From: JBATTK01 sp049670505
Lineage (GTDB): Bacteria > Bacteroidota > Bacteroidia > Flavobacteriales > Flavobacteriaceae
NCBI GenBank assembly: GCA_049670505.1
Contig: JBATTK010000130.1
Span: 1 to 52,664 of the forward strand
DNA length: 52,664 nucleotides
Reading direction: 5' to 3'
Shown: positions 9,348 through 17,614 of the stretch, piece by piece
How positions within the stretch are numbered: position 1 is the stretch's first letter
How the letters are laid out: every line of letters begins with the position of its first letter
Notes under the pieces: generated by a model
Told to the model about the DNA's origin: nothing
Database searches by the model: none
What the model saw: only the letters and a program-made list of their open reading frames with translations
Made by a program: the position numbers and the translations under genes

Positions 9348-11378
9348 TTAATCTATAGTATACGTTTTTTTATCGGGCCCCACTCCCTTTATAGTCAAGG
9401 ATTTCCATTCTTTTGGGAGCATGGGATTTTTTTGAACAATACCTTCTTCGGTAATATCCAGTCCACCAAATCCAAAGAGTACTACTTGTAACATGCCGCC
9501 TGCGCCCGTAGCAAAATAGGGGTATTCGCCTGTGGCCGTTTCCGAAAGTGCGCCAAAGGGAGGTCGCTTATTGGGCTCATAGGAACGTTTAAATAGCCGA
9601 TACGCTTCCTTGGCATTACCTAATCTTGCATATAGGACCGCAAAGACAGATTGCCCCATGGCGGGACCGTCCGGTGATAGTTTGGGTTCATAATATTTCA
9701 AATCTTTTTTGATCGTTTCTTCATCCGAAATTACATGAAGCGGGTAGGAGAGGAGGTTTACATCGGCCTGCTTTATAATATCCCCATCATAGGTGCTGTG
9801 TTCCATGGTAGTACCATCCGAAAATTGATGGATCTTGAGCTTGGATGCCACTTCCTCCCATTGTGGGTCGGGTTTTTCATCGACTGTCCTAGCGGCCAGG
9901 GTCGCAAATTCTAGCGCCGTAATAGCAGCCCCATTGGTAAAAGCATTGTCGTCCACGTTGGGCGCAAATTCATTAGCGCCTACCACATTTTTAATACTAT
10001 AACTACCGTCTTCATTTTTTGCGGATCGGCTTACCCAATAGTCGGCCACTTCCCGCATCAATGGATAGCCGCGTTCCTTAAGCCAATCCATGTTTTGGGT
10101 TACCCGATAATAGTTCCAAAAGGCAATGGCCACGTCAGCGGTAATATGGTGCTCAAAGGTACCCGTAAGCGCCCAGGCGGGAGTGGCTTCTTCCCCGGTA
10201 TCATCACTTTCCCAAGGGAACATAGCCCCCTTATATCCAAAATTGACAGCTTTTTCCTTGGCTTTTCCCAGTCGGTCCGATCTATAGTTTACCAAAGATC
10301 TTGCAATATCCTGGTTTAACAACAATAGGGGAGGAAACATCCACAGTTCGGTATCCCAAAAAATATGACCGTTGTAACTTTGGGAAGATAATCCCATAGG
10401 GGCGATACTCAAATTGGAATCCCCCCTGGAAAAAGCGTACAGATGGTATAGGCCCAAACGCACATCTAACTGATCCTGCAGATTTCCTTCAATAATGATA
10501 TCACCATCCCAAAGCTCTTCCCAAAGTTTTTTATGTTGGTCCAACAACTCTTGTCTTGGGGTCAACAAATTAAAGATTACAAAGCGCTCCGATTCGGTCT
10601 GGGGATCTTCAAAATCTTGGGTGGTACATTCGGCACCTGTCCATGCAAATTCAAAGACTTCCCCCTTTTTCACTTCTTTTTCAAAGGATAAACGATTATC
10701 ATAGTCGGATACTTTTTCGTGCATCAATTCGGGTCGCTGATGCTCCCTTGTGGAATTTATGGCATGCCAAATAAAAGTGGCCGAAGTTCCTACTATATGT
10801 CTGCCCAATCTGCTTTTTGCTACCGTCTGAAGGATGGGCATGGTAGTTTCCAGGTCTTGCAGGATGCGAAACGTGCTTACTGGATCTTGGTACTCCTCCG
10901 GAGTGTTGATTTTACCAGTAACCTTTAGTTTTAACAGTTTTGTAGGAAAGACTTTAATATCCACATAACCAGAATATTGAACGTTCCTAAGTGCATAAAC
11001 AGTATAAGAAACATTTGCCTTGTCCTTGAACACAAAAGAGGTGGTAAATGCAGCCGTTCGCATATCTAGTACCTGCTGAAAATCACTGATGTTTTCTTCA
11101 GTAATCAGTTCTCCATCGATTTCCATATCCAGATTGGCAAAGTTCATTCCTTCCAAAATTTTACTGACCCCCAAAGGCGATTCCTTATCATAAACATTGT
11201 TCAAAATGATCGATCTTGTTTGCAAGGGTTTATCTTCGGGCAGAATCCCTATTCGTCCATTGGCCGTAACAATTCCGGTGTACTTTTCCACTTTACCTGT
11301 AGCGAGTTTCCAACCTGCTTCTTGGGCCTTTGATAGGGTCGTTGTCAAGGCGATAAAAATTATAATGAATTTCTTCAT
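9348..11378 (-). CDS. exported glycoside hydrolase family 65 protein
   Basis: Predicted periplasmic alpha-glucosidase-type GH65 enzyme of 676 residues. Residues 1-18 are a signal peptide (ending SKAQ). The (alpha/alpha)6 barrel carries GHIFWDTELWMFPP (337-350) and VVGANEFAPNVDDNAFTN (465-482). Glu470 aligns with the general acid of GH65 phosphorylases and hydrolases. Near the C terminus, GALSETATGEYPYF (609-622) resembles hydrolytic GH65 members such as the kojibiose hydrolase known from Flavobacterium johnsoniae rather than phosphorylases, so hydrolysis is inferred. The open frame extends to 11537, but the ATG at 11378 sits directly before the signal peptide. No SusC/SusD pair is nearby, so it is not in a polysaccharide utilisation locus here. 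Divergent from guaA with about 80 bp between starts. Confidence 0.85.
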   Translation of the reverse strand: MKKFIIIFIALTTTLSKAQEAGWKLATGKVEKYTGIVTANGRIGILPEDKPLQTRSIILNNVYDKESPLGVSKILEGMNFANLDMEIDGELITEENISDFQQVLDMRTAAFTTSFVFKDKANVSYTVYALRNVQYSGYVDIKVFPTKLLKLKVTGKINTPEEYQDPVSTFRILQDLETTMPILQTVAKSRLGRHIVGTSATFIWHAINSTREHQRPELMHEKVSDYDNRLSFEKEVKKGEVFEFAWTGAECTTQDFEDPQTESERFVIFNLLTPRQELLDQHKKLWEELWDGDIIIEGNLQDQLDVRLGLYHLYAFSRGDSNLSIAPMGLSSQSYNGHIFWDTELWMFPPLLLLNQDIARSLVNYRSDRLGKAKEKAVNFGYKGAMFPWESDDTGEEATPAWALTGTFEHHITADVAIAFWNYYRVTQNMDWLKERGYPLMREVADYWVSRSAKNEDGSYSIKNVVGANEFAPNVDDNAFTNGAAITALEFATLAARTVDEKPDPQWEEVASKLKIHQFSDGTTMEHSTYDGDIIKQADVNLLSYPLHVISDEETIKKDLKYYEPKLSPDGPAMGQSVFAVLYARLGNAKEAYRLFKRSYEPNKRPPFGALSETATGEYPYFATGAGGMLQVVLFGFGGLDITEEGIVQKNPMLPKEWKSLTIKGVGPDKKTYTID

Positions 11379-11446
11379 TTTGATAACTTTTTGGTTGGTG
11401 GTTATAAATATACCTAAAAGAAGCTTTTCCAAATAATTCAAATTGC

Positions 11447-11454
11447 TATTTTTG
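11447..11454 (+). promoter_or_regulatory. -7 element of guaA
   Basis: TATTTTTG fits the Bacteroidota TAnnTTTG -7 consensus, with a T-rich TTTT at 11425-11428 as a weak -33 box 18 bp upstream. Only CCC separates it from the guaA ATG, so transcription would begin at or next to the start codon, giving a leaderless message. Confidence 0.5.
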
Positions 11455-11457
11455 CCC

Positions 11458-12990
11458 ATGCAAAACAACGTCCTTATTCTAGATTTTGGTTCCCAGTACA
11501 CACAACTCATCGCAAGACGGGTTAGGGAACTGAACATTTTCTGTGAAATTAAACCTTATAATCATCTGCCCAAGAACCTTTCGGACTATAAAGCCGTTAT
11601 TCTATCCGGCTCACCTTTTTCCGTTCGTGGTGATGATGCGCTACATCTGGACCTTTCCGAAATAAAAGGAAAAAAACCTGTATTGGGCGTTTGTTATGGA
11701 GCACAGTATTTGGCCCATTTTAATGGTGGTAACGTGGAGGCTTCGGATACTAGGGAGTACGGTAGGGCCAAGTTATCCTATATTAAAAACGACGAAGTCT
11801 TTTTTACCGGGATATCCGAAGGAAGTCAAGTATGGATGAGTCATGCCGATACCATAAAAACGCTACCGGATAATACGATACGTTTGGCAAGTACCCATGA
11901 TGTGGAAAATGCCGCTTACAAGCTTGTTGGGGAAGAAACCTACGGCATTCAATTTCACCCCGAGGTGTATCACACTACCGACGGTAAACAATTGTTAGAA
12001 AATTTTCTCGTTACTATAGCAGGGGTAGAGCAGACATGGACCCCCGATGCTTTTGTAGAAACTACGGTAGCGGATTTAAAGGAAAAAATTGGAAATGATA
12101 AGGTGATCCTGGGTTTGTCAGGAGGAGTAGACTCCACTGTTGCCGCTGTATTGTTGCATAAGGCTATTGGAAAACATTTGCAATGTATTTTTGTGAATAA
12201 CGGGCTTTTACGTAAAAACGAGTTTAATGATGTCTTGGAGCAATACCACGGAATGGGTCTAAATGTAAAAGGAGTGGACGCTTCGGCACGTTTTTTGGAT
12301 GCATTGGCCGGGGAAAGCGATCCCGAGAAAAAAAGGAAGATTATAGGAAGGGTGTTTATAGAAGTTTTTGATGATGAAGCGCATTTAGTGGAAGATGCCA
12401 AATGGCTGGCGCAAGGCACCATCTATCCGGATGTTATAGAATCCGTTTCCGTAACGGGCGGACCATCGGCCACAATAAAGAGCCATCACAATGTTGGGGG
12501 ATTGCCCGATTTTATGAAGTTAAACGTGGTAGAACCCTTAAAAATGCTATTTAAGGATGAGGTGCGAAGGGTTGGTAGAAGTCTGGAAATCGGTGAATCC
12601 CGATTAGGAAGACATCCGTTTCCGGGACCCGGATTGGCCATTCGTATTCTAGGGGATATTACTGCTGATAAAGTGGCTATTTTGCAAGAAGTAGATGCTA
12701 TTTTTATCAATGGATTAAGGGAATGGGGACTTTATGATAAGGTATGGCAGGCCGGAGCCATGCTTTTGCCCGTAAATAGTGTAGGTGTTATGGGAGATGA
12801 ACGTACCTACGAAAAATGTGTGGCTTTGCGTGCAGTTGAAAGTACGGATGGAATGACCGCGGATTGGGTGAATTTACCTTATGAGTTTTTACAGAAAACA
12901 TCGAATGAAATAATAAACAAAGTGAAAGGGGTGAATAGGGTTGTCTATGATATCAGTTCCAAACCCCCTGCAACCATAGAATGGGAATAA
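11458..12990 (+). CDS. guaA: GMP synthase (glutamine-hydrolysing)
   Basis: Converts XMP, glutamine and ATP to GMP in purine synthesis. The 510 residues are arranged as an N-terminal class I glutamine amidotransferase, with nucleophile Cys79 in VLGVCYGAQ and a catalytic His in GIQFHPEV. An ATP-pyrophosphatase domain follows with the P-loop GLSGGVDSTVA, then the GMP synthase dimerisation domain with GRHPFPGPGLAIR and the C-terminal KPPATIEWE. An upstream ATG at 11443 lies within the promoter-like sequence; the ATG at 11458 gives the standard MQNNVLILDFGSQ start. First gene of a tight four-gene run (guaA, LysM protein, OsmC, DUF922). Confidence 0.98.
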   Translation: MQNNVLILDFGSQYTQLIARRVRELNIFCEIKPYNHLPKNLSDYKAVILSGSPFSVRGDDALHLDLSEIKGKKPVLGVCYGAQYLAHFNGGNVEASDTREYGRAKLSYIKNDEVFFTGISEGSQVWMSHADTIKTLPDNTIRLASTHDVENAAYKLVGEETYGIQFHPEVYHTTDGKQLLENFLVTIAGVEQTWTPDAFVETTVADLKEKIGNDKVILGLSGGVDSTVAAVLLHKAIGKHLQCIFVNNGLLRKNEFNDVLEQYHGMGLNVKGVDASARFLDALAGESDPEKKRKIIGRVFIEVFDDEAHLVEDAKWLAQGTIYPDVIESVSVTGGPSATIKSHHNVGGLPDFMKLNVVEPLKMLFKDEVRRVGRSLEIGESRLGRHPFPGPGLAIRILGDITADKVAILQEVDAIFINGLREWGLYDKVWQAGAMLLPVNSVGVMGDERTYEKCVALRAVESTDGMTADWVNLPYEFLQKTSNEIINKVKGVNRVVYDISSKPPATIEWE

Positions 12991-12992
12991 AA

Positions 12993-15146
12993 ATGAACAA
13001 GATGCTTACTAAATCTATTTTGACGCTCATTGCAATAGTCCTTTTTGGTGTTAATGCAATGGCCCAGCAGTTCGCTACGCATGCCGTAAAAAAGGGAGAG
13101 ACACTTACCAGTATTGCCAAACAATACAAAGTGACCCCTTTTAATATCCTTAAGTTCAATAAAGAGATCAAACAGGGAGACGTACTAAAGCCCAGTACCA
13201 TCCTTGTAATCCCCTTGGATGCCAAGGCCCCTGAAACGGCAGATATAGTTTCGGAGCAAAAAAAGGAGGAAACGGTTATGCAAGAGGAACCTATTGGTTT
13301 TACTACGCATAGGGTGCGGAGAAAGGAAACGCTCTACGGTATCTGCAAGCGTTATAATATTAGCGAGAATGATATAAAACGTTACAATAGGAATTTGTAT
13401 TCGGCCCAGCTCAAGAAGGGTATGAGATTGAAGATTCCCAAATACCGAAGGTTAAGACCGGTGGATACCGAATTGGATTCCTTAAATTTTCTTACATATA
13501 CGGTCAAGCCCAAGGAGACTAGATGGAGTATTGCCCACAAGTACGGTATTACTATAGATAGCTTATTGGTACTGAATCCCGATCTTCCCAAAACCACGAG
13601 CTATTTGGCAGAGGGACAGCAATTAAAACTGCCCAAACCGGCAGGGAGCAGCTTGGAAGACCAAAAGACACAATTGTATATTTCGTATACCGTACCGCCC
13701 AAACAGACATTTTATAGCCTGCAGCGCGAATTTGGGATAGGTTATCAGGAAATTGTGAAACTGAATCCTGAAATCTTGGAACGGAAAGGACTTAAGGAAG
13801 GAATGGTCCTTAGACTTCCCAAGAAAAAAGATAATACGGACGAAGTAAATACCGAAAATTTTATTTTTTACGAGGTGAAACCTAAACAGACGGAGTTTTC
13901 ACTGACAAGAAATTTGGGTATAAGTTATAGGGAACTTCTAGATCTTAATCCTGATTTAAAGGATGGACTCAAAGCCGGGATGGTTTTAAAACTGCCTAAA
14001 GAAAAGGAAGGGGAATTTGAAGTAAAGAATGCCCTTATACTGGACAAAATAAACTTGTTGGATAGCATTGATACGGCAAATAGGCCAAAACTGATATTTA
14101 TGCTGCCGTTTAGATTGGATAGATTAAACCTAAAGGATACCGAAAGTACCGCAAACAGTATAGAAAAAAGAAACGATATCAAATACAGCCTCGGCCTGTA
14201 TTCCGGGGCGTTAGTTGCATTGGATTCCATTAAGAAACTGGGAATCTCCGTAGATGTAAAGACTTTTGACAATCAATTGAGTTTGGCAAGGACCAAGGAA
14301 ATTTTGGCAAGGGAAAACCTAAACGAGGTAAGTGCCATTATTGGCCCCTTAGATCCACAGTCTTTAAAGGAGGTAGCCGTACAGGCGGCCAACTATCAGG
14401 TTCCGGTTATTGCCCCCATTACTGCAAATAGCGATATTAGTCTTAACAATGTCTTCTTTTCCATTCCATCGGATGAGGTCCTGAGGGAACGGATACTCTC
14501 CTTTGTGAGCAAAAAACACGATAAAGAAAATATCATAGTCATTGCGGATAAGAAACATCAGGACATTGACTCTATTATCCACGAAAAATTCCCTATGGCA
14601 AAATCGGTAGAAATTAAGGAAGAGGATAAAAGTATAGGTATTAATCTCAACGCTTTTACCGCATTGTTGTCCGAAGAGAATGAGAACTGGGTATTTGTGG
14701 AAACCGATAATTTTAAGATGGTTTCCAGTGTGAGTTCCATATTGAATTCTTCGATTACCGAGGACATTAAGATCAAGATGTTCACCACCAACAAGAACAA
14801 GGCCTTTGATAATGATGTAATTTCGGGAACCCACCTTTCCAATCTTAATTTTTGCTATCCATCCGTATACAAGGAAGTGGGGAACGACACTTTTGTAAAA
14901 CTATACCGCAAAAGATTTGGATCTACCCCGGATAGATATGCTATACGCGGATTTGATATTACCTATGACCTTTTGTTGAAACTGGCATACAAGAACGATC
15001 TTTTTGAAGCATCAAAATTTATTGGGGAGATTGAATATTCGGCGAACAAGTTCGACTATAACAAGGATATTAGCTCAGGATATTTTAATACCGCATCCTA
15101 TATCATGCGATATGATACCATGTGGATCAAAGAAGTAAAACTTTAA
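12993..15146 (+). CDS. LysM-repeat protein with periplasmic-binding-protein-like domain
   Basis: Exported cell-wall protein of 717 residues. A signal peptide (ending NAMAQQ) is followed by five LysM modules, recognisable by repeated (T/V)KxxET...L...N...L..G..L.(L/I)P units across about residues 24-330; these bind peptidoglycan. The remaining about 350 residues look like a type 1 periplasmic binding fold (FMLPFRLDRL, SAIIGPLDPQSLKEVA, VPVIAPITANSD, DRYAIRGFDITYDLLLKLA). The layout recalls LpoA-like penicillin-binding-protein activators, but that role is inference. The ATG at 12993 is 3 bp after guaA stops; an alternative ATG at 12981 overlaps guaA. Probably co-transcribed with guaA and the OsmC gene. 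Confidence 0.85.
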   Translation: MNKMLTKSILTLIAIVLFGVNAMAQQFATHAVKKGETLTSIAKQYKVTPFNILKFNKEIKQGDVLKPSTILVIPLDAKAPETADIVSEQKKEETVMQEEPIGFTTHRVRRKETLYGICKRYNISENDIKRYNRNLYSAQLKKGMRLKIPKYRRLRPVDTELDSLNFLTYTVKPKETRWSIAHKYGITIDSLLVLNPDLPKTTSYLAEGQQLKLPKPAGSSLEDQKTQLYISYTVPPKQTFYSLQREFGIGYQEIVKLNPEILERKGLKEGMVLRLPKKKDNTDEVNTENFIFYEVKPKQTEFSLTRNLGISYRELLDLNPDLKDGLKAGMVLKLPKEKEGEFEVKNALILDKINLLDSIDTANRPKLIFMLPFRLDRLNLKDTESTANSIEKRNDIKYSLGLYSGALVALDSIKKLGISVDVKTFDNQLSLARTKEILARENLNEVSAIIGPLDPQSLKEVAVQAANYQVPVIAPITANSDISLNNVFFSIPSDEVLRERILSFVSKKHDKENIIVIADKKHQDIDSIIHEKFPMAKSVEIKEEDKSIGINLNAFTALLSEENENWVFVETDNFKMVSSVSSILNSSITEDIKIKMFTTNKNKAFDNDVISGTHLSNLNFCYPSVYKEVGNDTFVKLYRKRFGSTPDRYAIRGFDITYDLLLKLAYKNDLFEASKFIGEIEYSANKFDYNKDISSGYFNTASYIMRYDTMWIKEVKL

Positions 15147-15148
15147 AA

Positions 15149-15553
15149 ATGACCTCTAAAGTAACCTATACCGGAGCCCTGCGTACTACTTGTACGCATT
15201 TGAGATCCGGCAGTGATTTCATTACGGACGCCCCAATAGATAATAATGGATTGGGACAGGCCTTCTCTCCAACGGATACGGTAGCTACCGGATTGGCAAG
15301 TTGTATGTTAACTGTAATGGGAATCAAAGCAAATGACTTGGAAGTGGATTTGACGGATTCAACGGCCGAAGTTACCAAACATATGGCCCCGAATCCTAGA
15401 AGGATTTCCAAGATCGAGATAAGCTTGAGCTTGCCTTCATCAATTTCCGACAAGCATCGGAAGATTTTGGAAAACACGGCCAATACATGTCCCGTTCATC
15501 AGAGTTTACATCCCGATATAGAAAAAGAGATTGTCTTTAATTGGATACGGTAA
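15149..15553 (+). CDS. OsmC/Ohr-family peroxiredoxin-like protein
   Basis: A 134-residue OsmC-superfamily protein that should reduce organic hydroperoxides with a pair of cysteines. Cys52 in GLASCM and Cys114 in NTCPVHQSL are placed as the peroxidatic and resolving cysteines of the family. The YhfA/OsmC branch is more likely than Ohr because of the spacing and the C-terminal CPVHQSL. The ATG at 15149 is 2 bp after the LysM gene stop; an in-frame ATG at 15122 lies inside that gene. Co-transcription with guaA and the LysM gene is likely. The reductant could be bacillithiol or a lipoylated protein, which the sequence does not show. Confidence 0.88.
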   Translation: MTSKVTYTGALRTTCTHLRSGSDFITDAPIDNNGLGQAFSPTDTVATGLASCMLTVMGIKANDLEVDLTDSTAEVTKHMAPNPRRISKIEISLSLPSSISDKHRKILENTANTCPVHQSLHPDIEKEIVFNWIR

Positions 15554-16071
15554 GGATCATATACGCTTTTGTTTTCTTCTGCGCAGCGGATTTTGTCCAC
15601 GCCCAGGAATTTGATACCATTCTATGGAACGCCGAACAAAAATTAAGCTGGAAGGATTTTAAGGCCGATCCACCAAAAGGAGGTCCGGCAGCTGCGGTAA
15701 CCGCAAGTGGCATTACGTATCAATTTTCATCAACACTCAAAGGGAATGAAATAGCGCTGGATTTTAAAGTGAGTACTTTTTTCTATCCCAATAAATCATG
15801 GTACAAACCAGAGCTTTGCGATACCGTTGTTCTTGGTCATGAGCAGCTTCATTTTGATATCTCCGAACTTTTTGCCCGTAAAATGCGAAAAAGATTAGGG
15901 GAAACTAAATTTTCAAAGCAGATAAAAGCGGAAGTAAGGGCTATTTATAAAAAGATTCTTAGAGAACTTAGCGATTTCCAAAACCGTTATGATACCGAAA
16001 CCAACTTTTCCAGGAATAGGGAGCAGCAGTTCCTTTGGAACAAAAAGGTACAGGAGGCATTAAGAAAATAA
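15541..16071 (+). CDS. secreted DUF922-type putative zinc protease
   Basis: Exported protein of 176 residues with a signal peptide (residues 1-22, ending VHAQ) and a HEQLH motif (His100, Glu101, His104) followed by an acidic residue at 107 or 109, the zincin signature that defines DUF922. It begins with conserved LSWKDFKADPP, also typical of that family. No ATG precedes the mature domain. The TTG at 15541, overlapping the OsmC gene by 13 bp, is the only start that retains the signal peptide. The overlap suggests translational coupling. Substrate unknown. Confidence 0.75.
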   Translation: MDTVRIIYAFVFFCAADFVHAQEFDTILWNAEQKLSWKDFKADPPKGGPAAAVTASGITYQFSSTLKGNEIALDFKVSTFFYPNKSWYKPELCDTVVLGHEQLHFDISELFARKMRKRLGETKFSKQIKAEVRAIYKKILRELSDFQNRYDTETNFSRNREQQFLWNKKVQEALRK

Positions 16072-16408
16072 GGCTGCTCGTGGTACAGTGTTGCATACCT
16101 TGATAGTGTTCCATGAACTCAATTCCGAAGAAGGGGTGCTTGAATGTCGACCGAATGAACCTTTGCAATATAGCTTACTTTTTGTATGCGGGATTTTCCA
16201 AGGAAATCTGCCCAATTTTTTGGGTCAATTCAACATCTTCGTAAAATGTTATTACGGGATCGGCCAAATGATAGGTATACTTTATATAGGGAACGGAAGG
16301 TTGGGATGTGTCCACTTCTTGGTAAACAATTTTTACCTTTATGACAGCGAATAAATTCTTGGATTTTCTATGGATCAACGCTTCCGCTTCGGCCGGATCC
16401 ACTACAGT
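16072..16408 (-). pseudogene. minus-strand open frame in line with the Hyi-like gene, possible remnant
   Basis: Between the DUF922 and Hyi-like genes the minus strand is open in the same frame as the Hyi-like gene. After its TAG (16411-16409) come 77 codons to a TAA at 16177-16175, then more open frame into the DUF922 gene. The first segment (GTG at 16402, 75 residues) has a protein-like composition with charged and aromatic residues (for example YIKYTYHLADPVITFYEDVE), but I recognise no family. It may be a small gene, a decayed gene, or chance. Nothing else is seen in this 337-bp gap. Confidence 0.25.
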
Positions 16409-17275
16409 CTACACATCACATACCAAAAAAGCATCTTTTAAGGCCGCTATTTTATCTTCCTTAACGGGAATAAATTCTTGGGCCACATGTCCTTCAAAAC
16501 CGATTTCCAAAATAGCGTTCATTATGGCCGGATAATATAATTCCTGACTTTCATCGATTTCGTGTCTTCCGGGAACGCCTGCGGTATGATAATGTCCAAA
16601 ATAACGATGGTTGTTTCGGATGGTCCGTATAATATCGCCTTCCTGTATTTGCATATGGTAGATATCATATAACAGCTTAAAATTCTCCGACCCTAGTTTT
16701 TTGCATAATGCTATGCCCCATGCCGAACTGTCACACATATAGTCGGGATGATTGATTTGGTTAAAAAGTTCCATTTGGATAACCACCCCATGTTTTTCTG
16801 CCAAGGGCATAATTTGTTTTAACCCCTCCACACAATGTTGTAAACCCGTGGCATCATCCATTCCTCTTCTATTACCGCTAAAGCAGATAAGGTTGGTGTA
16901 TCCGGCCTCGGCTACCTTGGGAATTATTTCCGTATAATTATTGATCAGGGTCTTATGATATTGGGGGTCGTTCCAACCTTCGGTCAGGTTTATTTCCGCC
17001 CCGTTGCACATGGAACAATGGATATTATATTTTTTAAGAAGAGGCCAATCTTTGGGTCCTATAAGATCTATTGCCTTGATCTGGAGCTTGTTTAACGTCT
17101 TCAAAAACTCTTCTAACGGAATATCACCAAAACACCAATGGCATACGCTATGGTTAATGTTATTTTTTAATCGGAACTCTTTTTCTTGTCCTACTTTAGC
17201 CGCGCTAGCGGTATTACTCGTCAATAAACCTACGGAAGCGGCAGCCGAGGTGCCAATAAATGTTCTTCGTTTCAT
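16409..17275 (-). CDS. hydroxypyruvate isomerase-like TIM-barrel protein with Tat signal
   Basis: A 288-residue protein of the sugar phosphate isomerase/epimerase (AP endonuclease 2) fold. The N terminus MKRRTFIGTSAAASVG is a twin-arginine export signal, so it should act in the periplasm. Metal and substrate sites are visible: Glu in QMELFNQ, Asp/His in YDIYHMQ, His in GHYHTAGVPGRHE and Glu in AQEFIP. The GHYHTAGVPGRHE block closely matches E. coli Hyi, but export and a Bacteroidota setting argue for a different, possibly keto-sugar substrate. It ends at CDV, the usual family end. Divergent from the DUF3820 gene by 47 bp. Confidence 0.82.
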   Translation of the reverse strand: MKRRTFIGTSAAASVGLLTSNTASAAKVGQEKEFRLKNNINHSVCHWCFGDIPLEEFLKTLNKLQIKAIDLIGPKDWPLLKKYNIHCSMCNGAEINLTEGWNDPQYHKTLINNYTEIIPKVAEAGYTNLICFSGNRRGMDDATGLQHCVEGLKQIMPLAEKHGVVIQMELFNQINHPDYMCDSSAWGIALCKKLGSENFKLLYDIYHMQIQEGDIIRTIRNNHRYFGHYHTAGVPGRHEIDESQELYYPAIMNAILEIGFEGHVAQEFIPVKEDKIAALKDAFLVCDV

Positions 17276-17322
17276 CTGGAAATGAATTTATTTTTTAAAG
17301 ATAATTTTTTTAGATTTAATAA

Positions 17323-17559
17323 ATGGAAATACGACCCGATAAAGAAAAACTGATAGAGTTGGCACATTATAAAATGCCTTTTGGTAAATTCAAAGGCAGA
17401 TATTTGGTAGATCTACCGGAGCCTTACCTTACCTGGTTTGATCAAAAAGGGTTTCCCGAAGGCAAATTGGGCAATCTTCTTAGGGCTATGTACGAGATAA
17501 AGGTTAATGGGCTAGAGCCATTGATTCGTAGGATTCAAAAAGAATTTCCACGGGATTAA
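17323..17559 (+). CDS. DUF3820 family protein
   Basis: A 78-residue cytoplasmic protein with the full DUF3820 signature: YKMPFGKFKGRYLVDLPEPY (residues 17-36) and a basic C terminus (RRIQKEF). The family is widespread in proteobacteria and flavobacteria and has been labelled a quorum-sensing-regulated virulence factor, but its biochemical role is not established. It lies 55 bp upstream of pyrG on the same strand, the usual flavobacterial neighbourhood. Confidence 0.85.
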   Translation: MEIRPDKEKLIELAHYKMPFGKFKGRYLVDLPEPYLTWFDQKGFPEGKLGNLLRAMYEIKVNGLEPLIRRIQKEFPRD

Positions 17560-17566
17560 CTGTGAT

Positions 17567-17603
17567 TTGTTACAACAATTTGTATCTTTATGCCCCGTAA
17601 CAA
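17567..17603 (+). promoter_or_regulatory. pyrG leader: inverted repeat around a -7-like element
   Basis: TTGTTAC (17567-17573) and GTAACAA (17597-17603) are perfect inverted repeats flanking TATCTTTA (17583-17590), which resembles the TAnnTTTG -7 box. A regulator binding the repeat could occlude the promoter, or the RNA could form a stem; neither is shown. Confidence 0.35.
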
Positions 17604-17614
17604 ACAACCCCTTC

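Noticed and set aside
14364..14842. Two minus-strand frames of 156 and 94 codons inside the LysM gene
   Set aside because: Antisense to a protein with clear binding-protein-like motifs; no start context or family match.
16409..16411. TAG read-through (pyrrolysine or programmed) at the end of the Hyi-like gene
   Set aside because: The protein ends at the normal family length, and no pyrrolysine genes or stimulatory structure are seen.
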